A DNA stretch of 64,000 nt, taken from positions 1,550,001-1,614,000 of the forward strand of contig NZ_JAUSYH010000001.1 of assembly GCF_030816715.1 (NCBI RefSeq). Direction: 5' to 3'. Source of the stretch: Streptomyces achromogenes (lineage in GTDB: Bacteria; Actinomycetota; Actinomycetes; Streptomycetales; Streptomycetaceae). Below, piece after piece: positions 50,249 to 58,435 of this stretch; position 1 is the first letter of the stretch, and every line of letters begins with the position of its first letter. The notes under the pieces are model-generated. The model made no database searches, was not told the origin of the DNA, and saw only the letters and a list, made by a program, of their open reading frames with translations. The translations under genes and the position numbers were made by a program.

Positions 50249-50842
50249 ATGGAAGAACCGCACCACAGGATCCGCGCGCTTCACACGGCATCCACCATCA
50301 CCGTCTACCAGGCGTACTCCCCTGAAATCGGACTGCCCGCCATCCGCGACGGCCGTTTTCCCGCCGCGTGGAAGCCTGACCGCATGACCTGGATCAAGCC
50401 CAGTTTCATGTGGATGATGTACCGATCCAACTGGGGCACGAGCACCGGGCAGGAGACCGTCCTTGCCATCGAGATCACTCGCGACGGCTTCGACTGGGCG
50501 CTGCGCCACGCCTGCCTGTCGAGTTACGTCCGCGGACTTCATCCCGATCGCGGCACCTGGCAGCGTGACCTCAAGCGCACACCGGCCCGTGTCCAATGGG
50601 ATCCCGAACGCGATCTGCATCTGCGTCCCCTGCCGCACCGCTCGCTGCAACTGGGGCTCTCGGGCGAGGCATCGTCGCGTTACGCGAACGAGTGGATCGT
50701 GTCCATCAGTGACGTGACCCCGCTCGCCCACGAGATGCACGCGCTCGTCAGCAGCGGTGAACTGGACTCAGCAACCCGGCTTCTCCCCCGGGAACAGGAA
50801 TACCCCGCCAGTGACGAACTACTGGCCCACCTGCGTCCCTGA
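50249..50842 (+). CDS. DUF4291 protein
   Basis: A 197-residue protein of DUF4291: HRIRALHTASTITVYQAYSP, IGLPAIRDGRFPAAW, DRMTWIKPSFMWMMYRSNWG, and later GRGTWQRDLKRTPARVQWDP-like HPDRGTWQRDLKRTPARVQW. The ATG at 50249 is the family start. Function is not known. A second, broken copy of this N-terminus lies at 52175-52391 on the other strand, so the family has been duplicated here. Confidence 0.82.
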   Translation: MEEPHHRIRALHTASTITVYQAYSPEIGLPAIRDGRFPAAWKPDRMTWIKPSFMWMMYRSNWGTSTGQETVLAIEITRDGFDWALRHACLSSYVRGLHPDRGTWQRDLKRTPARVQWDPERDLHLRPLPHRSLQLGLSGEASSRYANEWIVSISDVTPLAHEMHALVSSGELDSATRLLPREQEYPASDELLAHLRP

Positions 50843-51002
50843 CCGGCAGTCCGGCCACAACGGCCGGCATCACCCACGGGTCACACCGCACCACATGCTC
50901 GCCAGGTCGGGGGCAGACAAGGTGGCTTCCCACCGCGGGGACGCTGTCCGTCGAAGAGCACCTCGCCGGCAGCCGTTCACAGTCATGTCAGCAGCATGAA
51001 TA

Positions 51003-51051
51003 GGTCTGTGAACGCGGCTTGATGACTCACGTCAAGCCTTGCTCACAGACC
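51003..51051. repeat. Hairpin-forming repeat element, copy 1
   Basis: A nested inverted repeat: outer arms GGTCTGTGA (51003-51011) and TCACAGACC (51043-51051), inner arms GGCTTGA and TCAAGCC around a 9-base loop. Its left 31 bases (51004-51034) recur with two mismatches at 52172-52202. It could be a transposable-element end or a terminator between two converging genes. Confidence 0.6.
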
Positions 51052-51099
51052 TTTCCGCGACGCCGACTCTGTGCCGCTTGCGCGGAGATCCTGCCGTTC

Positions 51100-51408
51100 T
51101 CAAAGCTGGCTCTCGTCCCGGACCACCCAGCCCGCACCCAACTCGCGGCGCAGAGCCTCCAAGGCGGTGTGCGCCTGCTCCTTGAAGACCTGCCATTCCT
51201 CATCGGACCACGGCGACGGATTCGGTGGGTAGTCCCAGTCGATCGACGATTGATACGACCTGGACAACCTCGCCAGCTCGGCCCGGGTAGCCGGGCTGAT
51301 GGGCAGTCGCTCCAGCTCGCAGGGATACCCGTACGGGCTGCCCATGTCCTCCGGCCACAACGGAGTGTCTACGCCGGCCTCGAAGAAGAACCGCAGATGG
51401 TGAATCAC
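51100..51408 (-). CDS. Hypothetical protein
   Basis: A 102-residue acidic protein, MIHHLRFFFEAGVDTPLWPE, SPYGYPCELERLPISPATRA, WQVFKEQAHTALEALRRELG. A GAGAGGA site lies nine bases before the ATG. I do not recognise the family; small acidic proteins with aromatic-rich N-termini are often immunity proteins, which is a guess. Divergent from the WD40-like gene (85 bases). Confidence 0.6.
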   Translation of the reverse strand: MIHHLRFFFEAGVDTPLWPEDMGSPYGYPCELERLPISPATRAELARLSRSYQSSIDWDYPPNPSPWSDEEWQVFKEQAHTALEALRRELGAGWVVRDESQL

Positions 51409-51493
51409 ACGGCATCCTCTCAGAGGTCCGCTGAGTCACCACCCGCAGAGACGCGGCTACCGCCCGGAGCCAGGCAGTCGAGAGGATCAGGGC

Positions 51494-52120
51494 ATGGCAG
51501 CGTCCGACGAACATCCCCCCGACGGCTGGGCCTTCCTCGGAGTCGGAGACCCGTTCCTGGTTGTCCACGACGAACAGCGCGGCCTTCTGGCCGTGGCGGG
51601 CACGGACGCACACACCAGAGCCACGCCGGTCGCGGTCTACAACATCCGTTCATTTACCCGCCGTGTGTTCATTCGCTCACGCTTCCCCGTGCACGCACTG
51701 GCCTTCCACCCTCGGCGTCCCCTGCTCGCGATAGGCACCGGCAGGTACGACGGTGGCTACTTCTTCGAGGGGGAGCTACTACTTCTGCACTTGAAAACAG
51801 GCGCGGTCACTTCTCTCATCGAGAACGAGTTCGGTCGTCAGGTTCTCGGGCTGGAGTGGCTCGACGAACGGTCGCTGCGTGTCCTCATGGCACCGCCGGA
51901 CGACTGGCAGGACGAAGCGGCGCACGAGAACGGACACGTCGCCGTGGTGGACCGAGCCGACTGGACGGCCGTCCCCGCCCGGTCACTCAGCGGTCGGGAC
52001 CTGGCTGGCCCAAGGACCCCCGCACCGCGTCCCGAGCCCCGCGAGGCAGCGCAGCGAGCGGTCGCCACACTGCGAACCCTCTGGCAAGCCCGACGAGCCG
52101 AGGCTTCGGGAGAGCTGTGA
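51494..52120 (+). CDS. Hypothetical protein with WD40-like segment
   Basis: A 208-residue protein. Residues ~70-115 (VHALAFHPRRPLLAIGTGRY then ELLLLHLKTGAVTSL) fit one WD40 blade, and the part before, GDPFLVVHDEQRGLLAVAGT, a second. The C-terminal 60 residues are Arg/Ala-rich and helical. It is too short for a full propeller, so it may be a remnant or a small separate family. AGAGGA precedes the ATG. Confidence 0.6.
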   Translation: MAASDEHPPDGWAFLGVGDPFLVVHDEQRGLLAVAGTDAHTRATPVAVYNIRSFTRRVFIRSRFPVHALAFHPRRPLLAIGTGRYDGGYFFEGELLLLHLKTGAVTSLIENEFGRQVLGLEWLDERSLRVLMAPPDDWQDEAAHENGHVAVVDRADWTAVPARSLSGRDLAGPRTPAPRPEPREAAQRAVATLRTLWQARRAEASGEL

Positions 52121-52171
52121 AGGTCCACCTATGTCACCAGGACGACACGATGCACCCTGGTCACGGATGGA

Positions 52172-52202
52172 GTCTGTGAACGCGGCTTGGTGACCCACGT
52201 CA
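52172..52202. repeat. Repeat element, copy 2 (left half only)
   Basis: A 31-base match, two mismatches, to 51004-51034 (GTCTGTGAACGCGGCTTG, then TGACCCACGTCA). The matching right arm TCACAGACC is missing here. The element abuts the broken DUF4291 fragment. Confidence 0.6.
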
Positions 52203-52391
52203 TGCGTTCCCGGCTCCAGGCCGGGGGGAAGCGGCCGCCGCGAGGCCGACGCCCGGGCGGTAGGCCTGGTAGACGGTGACGGTCGCCTCGGTGTGGAGCG
52301 CGCGGATACGGAACTTCGGTTCCTGCTGGGCGGTTCGGTCATCACCGTGGTTCCGGTCGGGCGCGTTCTTCGGTCTGTTCTCCTCGTTCAC
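52175..52391 (-). pseudogene. N-terminal DUF4291 fragment
   Basis: On the minus strand a GTG at 52391 opens 64 codons including FRIRALHTEATVTVYQAYRP, a close match to residues 7-26 of the intact DUF4291 protein. After VGLAAAA the frame shifts, and a second frame gives PPAWSRERMTWVTKP, matching the next part. Nothing remains beyond the repeat element at 52172. The fragment comes from a paralogue, not a direct copy, because the residues differ. Confidence 0.7.
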
Positions 52392-52502
52392 GGTGGCAGC
52401 CTGACCGCCCGCTCGTCCGTCGGGCCACCGAATTACGCCATGCCCGCACCGATCCCGGCACAGACCTTGGCTGAGCAGCCCGCATGCCCAACACTCGGGC
52501 CC

Positions 52503-52970
52503 ATGACGCAGCGTGTGGAGCTCGCCGCCGTGATGGACCGGCTGGCCGTCGACGGATTGCTCACCGACTACGCGGTGGCGGTCGACGACGGGGACTGGAC
52601 GGCGTACCGCGACCTGTTCACCCCTGACGGGCGGGCGGACTACCGCTCGGCCGGGGGCATCGAGGGGGATGCCGGGAGCGTCGCCTCCTGGCTCGCGGAG
52701 AATCTGCGGCTGTTCGCGATGCGGCAGCATCTCATCGTCAACCGCCGGGTGCGTTTCGGGATCCTGGAGCAGGACGCGGGCGACACCGCCCGGGTGCAGG
52801 CCGACTACGTCAATCCGATGCGGTTCGCGGCCCAGGAGAACGGGTCGCCGCCCGGGGAGCCGGATTTCGTGTGCGGGGGCCGGTACTCCTTCTTTCTGCT
52901 GCGGACGCACGACGGCTGGCGGGTGCGGGAGGTCGCCGTACAGGAGAAGTGGCGGCGCATGTCCGGTTGA
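52503..52970 (+). CDS. SnoaL-like (NTF2-fold) protein
   Basis: A 155-residue single-domain protein of the SnoaL_4 type: LAVDGLLTDYAVAVDDGDWT, LFTPDGRADYRSAGG, RQHLIVNRRVRFGIL, GGRYSFFLLRTHDGWRVREV. The fold serves polyketide cyclases, hydratases and ring-hydroxylase small subunits. Substrate unknown. The D-W-x-Y dyad segment is present. No polyketide genes are near. Confidence 0.82.
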   Translation: MTQRVELAAVMDRLAVDGLLTDYAVAVDDGDWTAYRDLFTPDGRADYRSAGGIEGDAGSVASWLAENLRLFAMRQHLIVNRRVRFGILEQDAGDTARVQADYVNPMRFAAQENGSPPGEPDFVCGGRYSFFLLRTHDGWRVREVAVQEKWRRMSG

Positions 52971-53132
52971 GCCGCGTCGACACGAGCCGCCGCGTCCCGA
53001 CGGGCCAGGCGTCCCGACGGGCCAGGATCGCGTGGATGCGAGGTGCCGGGTTCGGCCAAGTCCGGGAAACGCCCTGTCCGAGATCGTTCGCGGAGCGCAC
53101 ACTGAAGCTCAGCGCGGGTAGGGAGGTGTCGT

Positions 53133-54704
53133 ATGAAGACGCTCGGACACTGGCTCACCTCCCCCCGGCGGCGTACGGCCGTGGCGGCCCTCGCGGGCGC
53201 GCTGCCCGTGGCGGCCTTCCCGGCGCCCGCCCTGTGGTGGTGGGCGTATCTCGCGCTCGTCCCCTGGATCCTGCTCATCCGCTCCGCGCCGACGTTGCGG
53301 CGGGCCGCGTACGACGGCTGGAGCGGCGGGTTCGGATTCATGCTGGCCATGCACCACTGGCTGTTGCCGGACCTGCATGTGTTCACGCTCGTCATCGCCG
53401 CGCTGCTGGGCGGCCTGTGGGCGCCGTGGGGCTGGCTGGTGCACCGGTTCCTGGCGGACGACGCCGTCCCCACCCGGGGCCGGGTACTGGGCGCGCTCCT
53501 CGTCCTGCCCTCCGGCTGGCTGGCCGTCGAACTCGTCCGCTCCTGGCAGGGGCTCGGCGGGCCGTGGGGCATGCTGGGGGCCAGCCAGTGGCAGGTGGAG
53601 CCGGCGTTGCGGCTCGCCTCGGCCGGCGGGGTGTGGCTGCTCAGCTTCCTGGTGGTGGCGGTCAACGTGGCGGCGGCCGTGCTGATCGCGCTGCCCGCCT
53701 CCCGGGCGCCGGCCGTCGCCGGGCTCGTGGCCACCGCCGCCACCGCCTCGGCCGCGTGGGTGTGGGCGCCGCAGCCCGACGGCGAGGGGCGGGCCCGGAT
53801 CGCGGTCGTGCAACCCGGGGTGATCGACGGACCCGACCTGCGTTTCGACCGCGAGGAGCAGTTGACCCGCCGGTTGGTCGGGCAGGACGTCGATCTGATC
53901 GTCTGGGGCGAGAGCAGCGTCGGGTACGACCTCGCCGAGCGGCCCGATCTGGCCGAGCGGCTCGCGACGTTGTCCCGGGCGACCGGCGCCGACATCCTCG
54001 TCAACGTGGACGCCCGCCGCTCCGACCGGCCCGGCATCTACAAGAGCTCGATCCTCGTCGGCCCGGACGGCCCGACCGGCGACCGGTACGACAAGATGCG
54101 ACTGGTGCCGTTCGGCGAGTACATACCGGCGCGTTCCCTGCTGGGCTGGGCCACGTCCGTCGGCAAGGCGGCCGGCGAGGACCGGCGGCGCGGCGCCGGA
54201 CAGGTCGTGATGCACGCCGGCCCCGGGCTGCGCGTCGGACCGATGGTGTGCTTCGAGACGGCGTTCCCCGACATGAGCCGCAGCCTCGCCGAGGACGGCG
54301 CGGACGTCCTCGTCGCGCAGTCGTCGACCTCCTCGTTCCAGCACAGCTGGGCGCCCGCTCAGCACGCCTCGCTGGGCGCGCTGCGCGCGGCCGAGACGGG
54401 GCGGCCGTTCGTCCACTCGACGCTCACCGGCGTCTCGGCCGTGTACGACGCGAGCGGCCGGCGCATCGGCTCCTGGCTGGGCACGGAGGCGAGCGCGACG
54501 GCCGTCTACGAGGTCCCGCTCGCCGACGGCGTCACCCCGTACGTGCGCTACGGGGACTGGCCGGTGCATCTGGCCCTGCTGGTGCTCGCCGCCATGGCGC
54601 TCTCGGAGGGCGCGCGGACGGTCAGGCTGCGGCGGACCGCTGCCGCACCGCTCGGACCACCCGCTCGCACAGTTCGTGAGTCGCCAGCGCGTCCCGGGCG
54701 CTGA
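53133..54704 (+). CDS. lnt: Apolipoprotein N-acyltransferase
   Basis: Lnt N-acylates the lipobox cysteine of lipoproteins at the membrane. The 523-residue protein has about six or seven helices, then a nitrilase-like domain with the triad Glu in LIVWGESSVG near residue 258, Lys in YDKMRLVPFGEYIP near 325, and Cys in GPMVCFETAFPDMS near 374. GGGAGG precedes the ATG. Streptomyces have two Lnt homologues; this would be one of them. The last ~30 codons overlap the convergent Gfo/Idh gene. Confidence 0.93.
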   Translation: MKTLGHWLTSPRRRTAVAALAGALPVAAFPAPALWWWAYLALVPWILLIRSAPTLRRAAYDGWSGGFGFMLAMHHWLLPDLHVFTLVIAALLGGLWAPWGWLVHRFLADDAVPTRGRVLGALLVLPSGWLAVELVRSWQGLGGPWGMLGASQWQVEPALRLASAGGVWLLSFLVVAVNVAAAVLIALPASRAPAVAGLVATAATASAAWVWAPQPDGEGRARIAVVQPGVIDGPDLRFDREEQLTRRLVGQDVDLIVWGESSVGYDLAERPDLAERLATLSRATGADILVNVDARRSDRPGIYKSSILVGPDGPTGDRYDKMRLVPFGEYIPARSLLGWATSVGKAAGEDRRRGAGQVVMHAGPGLRVGPMVCFETAFPDMSRSLAEDGADVLVAQSSTSSFQHSWAPAQHASLGALRAAETGRPFVHSTLTGVSAVYDASGRRIGSWLGTEASATAVYEVPLADGVTPYVRYGDWPVHLALLVLAAMALSEGARTVRLRRTAAAPLGPPARTVRESPARPGR

Positions 54705-55533
54705 GCACCCTGCCCTCGCGCACGGCGTCCAGGAACGCGAACACCGCCTGCTCGATGCCGCGCTGTCGGGACACCGGGACCCAGTCGCCGCGCCGGCGCA
54801 CGCTCGGCTGCCCCTTGTGGTCGATGACCTCGGCGAGATTGACGACCTGCCGCTTGGTGTCCTGCCCGGACACCTCCAGGATCTCCTCGTTCGAACCGCT
54901 GAGCCGGTTCATCACGCCCAGCGCGGTGAAGCCCTCGCCGGCCAGTTGGAGGACCACATGGTGCAGCAGCCCGTCCTCGACCCGGGCGCGCACGGTCACG
55001 TCGTCGACCGGTCCGGGCACCAGGAAGCGCAGCGTGTCGACGACGTGGATGAAGTCGTCGAGGACCATGACGCGCGGCTCTTCGGGCAGCCCGATCCGGT
55101 TCTTCTGCATGAGGATCAGCTCACGCGGATGGTCGGCGCACTGCGCGTAGCCGGGCGCGAAGCGCCGGTTGAAGCCGACGGCGAGAGTCGTGCCGCGCTC
55201 CTCCGCGAGCTCCACGAGCCGTAGGGAGTCGGCCAGTTCGTAGGCGAGAGGCTTGTCGACGTACGTCGGGACGCCCGCTTCCAGCAACCGGGCGACGATC
55301 TCGGGGTGGGCTGCGGTCGGCGCGTGCACGAAGGCCGCGTCCAGACCGGCGGCGAGGAGCGCGTCGAGGTCGCGGTGACGCTGCTCGCGGGGCACGCGGA
55401 GGGTGTCGGCGACCCGGTCGAGGGTGGCCCGGGTGCGGGTCTGCAGGTGGAGCTCGATCCCGGGCCGCGCGCCGAGGACCGGCAGATACGCCTTCTGCGC
55501 GATGTCTCCGAGTCCGATGCAGCCGACCTTCAC
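54622..55533 (-). CDS. Gfo/Idh/MocA family oxidoreductase
   Basis: A 303-residue dehydrogenase-like protein. Rossmann motif VKVGCIGLGDIAQKAYLPVL at the start, the EKP equivalent is TYVDKPLAYE near residue 90, and VLDDFIHVVDTLRFLVPGP near 165. It is shorter than the one at 43752 and from another subfamily. The GTG at 55533 has GGGAGCTCCC-type spacing before it. It is convergent with lnt and overlaps it by 83 bases. Substrate unknown. Confidence 0.86.
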   Translation of the reverse strand: MKVGCIGLGDIAQKAYLPVLGARPGIELHLQTRTRATLDRVADTLRVPREQRHRDLDALLAAGLDAAFVHAPTAAHPEIVARLLEAGVPTYVDKPLAYELADSLRLVELAEERGTTLAVGFNRRFAPGYAQCADHPRELILMQKNRIGLPEEPRVMVLDDFIHVVDTLRFLVPGPVDDVTVRARVEDGLLHHVVLQLAGEGFTALGVMNRLSGSNEEILEVSGQDTKRQVVNLAEVIDHKGQPSVRRRGDWVPVSRQRGIEQAVFAFLDAVREGRVLSARDALATHELCERVVRAVRQRSAAA

Positions 55534-55755
55534 GGGAGCTCCCTCACTGCTTGTCCGCCTGCACGGCAGCATACGACCCCGTCCCGGGCGTCGGACCGCC
55601 GGTCCGCCGGGGCGGGTAACGCCGTACCGCCGACGGCACCCGCACGGCGAGCGGGGACGCGGGGCGGGGCGGGCCGACCTCGACAGCCGCACACAGCCCC
55701 CGCGGTCGCCTGAAAACCCGTGGTGACGGCGGCCTGCGTGAACGACCATACGAGG

Positions 55756-56268
55756 ATGACGACGCAGCGCACCGAACCCGCCCAGAACGCCGACGAACGC
55801 ACCATGCTGGAAGGCTGGCTCGACTACCACCGGCAGACGCTGGCGTGGAAGTGCGAGGGTCTCAGCGACGCGCAGCTGCGCACCGCGTCGGCGCCGCCGT
55901 CCGAGCTGTCGCTCATGGGCCTGGTGCGGCACATGGCCGAGGTGGAGCGCGGCTGGTTCCGCAAGGTCCTGGTGGGCGACGACCCCGGCCCCATCTACTT
56001 CAGCGAGGACGATCCCGACGGCGAGTTCCACCTCACCGAGCAGGACACCTGGGACCACGCGCACGCCGTCTGGCAGGCCGAGATCGAGGTGGCGCGGCAG
56101 AACGCGGCAGGCTTCGCCCTCGACGATCTCTCCCACGGCAAGAGCAGGTCCACCGACGAGCCGTTCAACCTGCGGTGGATCTACACGCACATGATCGAGG
56201 AGTACGCCCGGCACAACGGCCACGCCGACCTGCTCCGCGAGCGCGTCGACGGCGCCACGGGGGAATGA
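55756..56268 (+). CDS. DinB family protein (DUF664)
   Basis: A 170-residue four-helix DinB/DUF664 protein: RTMLEGWLDYHRQTLAWKCE, GLVRHMAEVERGWFRKVLVG, and IYTHMIEEYARHNGHADLLR. The three histidines H (RHM, THM, RHNGH) make a metal site as in thiol transferases of the family. In actinobacteria, some act in mycothiol-dependent detoxification, which is a possibility only. The ATG at 55756 is the family start. Confidence 0.88.
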   Translation: MTTQRTEPAQNADERTMLEGWLDYHRQTLAWKCEGLSDAQLRTASAPPSELSLMGLVRHMAEVERGWFRKVLVGDDPGPIYFSEDDPDGEFHLTEQDTWDHAHAVWQAEIEVARQNAAGFALDDLSHGKSRSTDEPFNLRWIYTHMIEEYARHNGHADLLRERVDGATGE

Positions 56269-56379
56269 CGTCAGCACGGGCGGACCGGCTCCCTCGCAAG
56301 AGGTCCGAGATCACCCGTGCGGGGCAACCTACGCCCGTCCGCTGTCGCGCGGGCGGCCGGAACCACCAGAGTTGCGCGG

Positions 56380-56847
56380 GTGCATCGATCGACGACGACC
56401 ACCGCGACGCTTCTGGCCGCCATGGCCTTCTCGGCGCTGTCCGGATGCGTGACCGTCCAGCATCCGACCGCGCCCGGCCCGGCCGCCACCCCGGCCCGGC
56501 CGCCCCTGCCGGGGCCGGACGGCCGGCCCGGGACGCAGGTCGTGCAGGCGCCGGCCCGTGAGGCGCTGGAGATGGCGGGCCCGCCCCGCGAGCAGGAGCC
56601 GGCCGCCCCGTCGGCCGAGCGGCCGCGGACGGCGGCGGGCGGACTCGAGTCCGGCTCCCGTTCCCGCCCGCACGCGCGGCCGGACCGGCCGGAGCATCGG
56701 CGGCGCTCACAGCCGCGCGTGGAGATCCCGGACGTGGCGGCCGAGGTGCGCCGCAACACCGACGTCTGCGCACTCGGCGAGACCTACGGCGGCTGGCGGG
56801 AGGACAGTCCCGAGGCGGTGATCTGCGAGCAGACCTACCGGCGGTGA
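56380..56847 (+). CDS. Putative lipoprotein of unknown function
   Basis: A 155-residue protein: VHRSTTTTATLLAAMAFSAL then SGC, a lipobox at residues 20-23 (LSGC). A long Pro/Arg-rich linker follows, and the last 40 residues hold a compact motif VRRNTDVCALGETYGGWRED with two cysteines (VCALGE, ICEQTY) likely to pair. The GTG start lacks a clear Shine-Dalgarno. It follows the DinB gene. A similar C-terminal motif occurs in other Streptomyces lipoproteins. Confidence 0.72.
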   Translation: MHRSTTTTATLLAAMAFSALSGCVTVQHPTAPGPAATPARPPLPGPDGRPGTQVVQAPAREALEMAGPPREQEPAAPSAERPRTAAGGLESGSRSRPHARPDRPEHRRRSQPRVEIPDVAAEVRRNTDVCALGETYGGWREDSPEAVICEQTYRR

Positions 56848-56923
56848 CGCAACGCCGCGAGCCCTCGCCCGTTCGTCGCCCCCTCGCTCGCCCACCTCCC
56901 CCGCTCGTCGCCCCTGCTCCGCC

Positions 56924-57406
56924 TCATCCGGTCCCGTCCCGGTCCCAGTCGCCCCGCCCCTCCCCCAGCCTGAGCTCCATCCTGCTGATCGCAGCCCGCA
57001 CGCCGTCCCCGTAGCTGTCGTCGGCCAGGGCCACGGCCGCTCTGCGCGCCCTGCGGACGTGGGTGCGGGCGGCCTCGGCGCGGTCGAGCTTGACGTAGTC
57101 CGCCGCGAGGTTGAGATGCAGCGACGGGTACAGCGCGCGGGCCGCGGCCGAGCCCGCCTGCTCCTCCGCCGCCGTGAGCGCCCGCAGATCCCACGCGAGT
57201 TCGTCCGAAGGGTCGTCGTGGGTGTCGGCCAGGTAGTGGGCGAGGGTGCAGCGGTGCAGCGGATCGCCGCCCTCGCCGAGCTCCGACCACAGGTCGAGCA
57301 GCCGGCTGCGGGCCTCCTCGCGGTCTCCCCCGTGGTGCAGCATCACGACCTGCCCGATCCGCGTCAGCAGGGCGTCCGGCGCCGTCTGCCCCTGTCGCTC
57401 CGCCAC
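56924..57406 (-). CDS. TPR-like hypothetical protein
   Basis: A 160-residue helical protein: LLTRIGQVVMLHHGGDREEA, LAHYLADTHDDPSDELAWDL, SLHLNLAADYVKLDRAEAAR. The 34-residue spacing suggests tetratricopeptide helices. GTG 57406 has AAGGAGG six bases upstream. An open frame continues further upstream, but that part is Pro-rich and lacks support. Function unknown; conserved in Streptomyces as far as I recall. Confidence 0.75.
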   Translation of the reverse strand: MAERQGQTAPDALLTRIGQVVMLHHGGDREEARSRLLDLWSELGEGGDPLHRCTLAHYLADTHDDPSDELAWDLRALTAAEEQAGSAAARALYPSLHLNLAADYVKLDRAEAARTHVRRARRAAVALADDSYGDGVRAAISRMELRLGEGRGDWDRDGTG

Positions 57407-57602
57407 CTCGGCCTCCTTGCGTCGTTGCGACGACGCTAGCCGCAGGGTGCGGCAAACCGGGTCAGGCGGCACCGGGCCGGTCCACGGAGGAACCGGCCCG
57501 GCGGCCGGAGCGCGCGCCCTCCGGCCCGGCGGGGGCGGCACCGCGCGGGCCGGCCAGGCGGGTCGGTAAGGCAGGGCGGGGCGGTAAGGCAGGGCCAGGT
57601 GG

Positions 57603-58286
57603 TCAGGCCAGGTTCGGGATCGTCCAGTCGATGGGCTCGTGGCCCTGCTGCGCCACCGCCTCGTTGATCTGGGTGAACGGGCTGGAGCCGAAGAACTTCT
57701 TCGCCGAGAGCGGCGAGGGGTGCGCGCCCTTGACGACGATGTGCCGCGTCTCGTCGATGAGCGGGAGCTTCTTCTGCGCGTAGTTGCCCCACAGGACGAA
57801 GACGGCCGGGTCGGGCCGGTCGGCCACGGCGCGGATCACCGCGTCGGTGAACTTCTCCCAGCCCTTGCCCTTGTGCGAGTTCGCCTCACCGGAGCGAACC
57901 GTGAGGACCGCGTTGAGCAGCAGGACGCCCTGCTGCGCCCACGGCATCAGATACCCGTTGTCCGGGATCGGGGTGCCGAGCTCCTGCTGCATCTCCTTGT
58001 AGATGTTCCGCAGGGACGGCGGGGTCTTCACCCCGGGACGCACCGAGAAGCACAGGCCGTGCCCCTGGCCCTCGCCGTGGTACGGGTCCTGGCCGAGGAC
58101 GAGCACCTTCACGCTGTCGTACGGCGTCGCCTCGAGCGCGGCGAACACCTCCTCGCGCGGCGGGTAGACGGGGCCGTTCGCCCGCTCCTCCTCGACGAAC
58201 TCCATCAGCTCCTTGAAGTAGGGCTGCTGCAGTTCGTCGCCCAGAACCCCGCGCCAGGACTCGGGCAGCATGGCGATGTCGGTCAC
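57603..58286 (-). CDS. ung: Uracil-DNA glycosylase
   Basis: Ung removes uracil from DNA. The 227-residue protein has the water-activating motif GQDPYHGEGQGHGLCFSV near residue 65, the NAVLTVRSG motif near 125, and the HPSPLSAKKFFGS loop near 190. This is a complete family 1 enzyme. GTG start with GAAGGA seven bases upstream. Together with the Mug-type protein at 1669 the window holds two uracil-repair enzymes. Confidence 0.95.
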   Translation of the reverse strand: MTDIAMLPESWRGVLGDELQQPYFKELMEFVEEERANGPVYPPREEVFAALEATPYDSVKVLVLGQDPYHGEGQGHGLCFSVRPGVKTPPSLRNIYKEMQQELGTPIPDNGYLMPWAQQGVLLLNAVLTVRSGEANSHKGKGWEKFTDAVIRAVADRPDPAVFVLWGNYAQKKLPLIDETRHIVVKGAHPSPLSAKKFFGSSPFTQINEAVAQQGHEPIDWTIPNLA

Positions 58287-58339
58287 GTCAACGTCCTTCG
58301 TTGTGCGGTCACTTTCTCAGAGCACAGAACCTACAGGCG

Positions 58340-58414
58340 ACCACTGACAACGGGACCACTGACGACGGGACCGCTGAGGGACCTCTGACGACGGGACCGC
58401 CGACGACGGGACGG
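58340..58414. repeat. 15-bp tandem repeat between ung and the peptide-binding gene
   Basis: Four or five copies of GACCACTGACGACGG and variants, in register from 58340. It lies downstream of the substrate-binding gene on the minus strand and upstream of ung. Confidence 0.65.
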
Positions 58415-58425
58415 GGACCGTCCCG
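58407..58425 (-). terminator. Terminator after the peptide-binding gene
   Basis: CGGGACGG-GGA-CCGTCCCG is a perfect 8-bp stem with a 3-base loop, 11 bases past the stop at 58436. Confidence 0.7.
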
Positions 58426-58435
58426 ACGGCACGGA

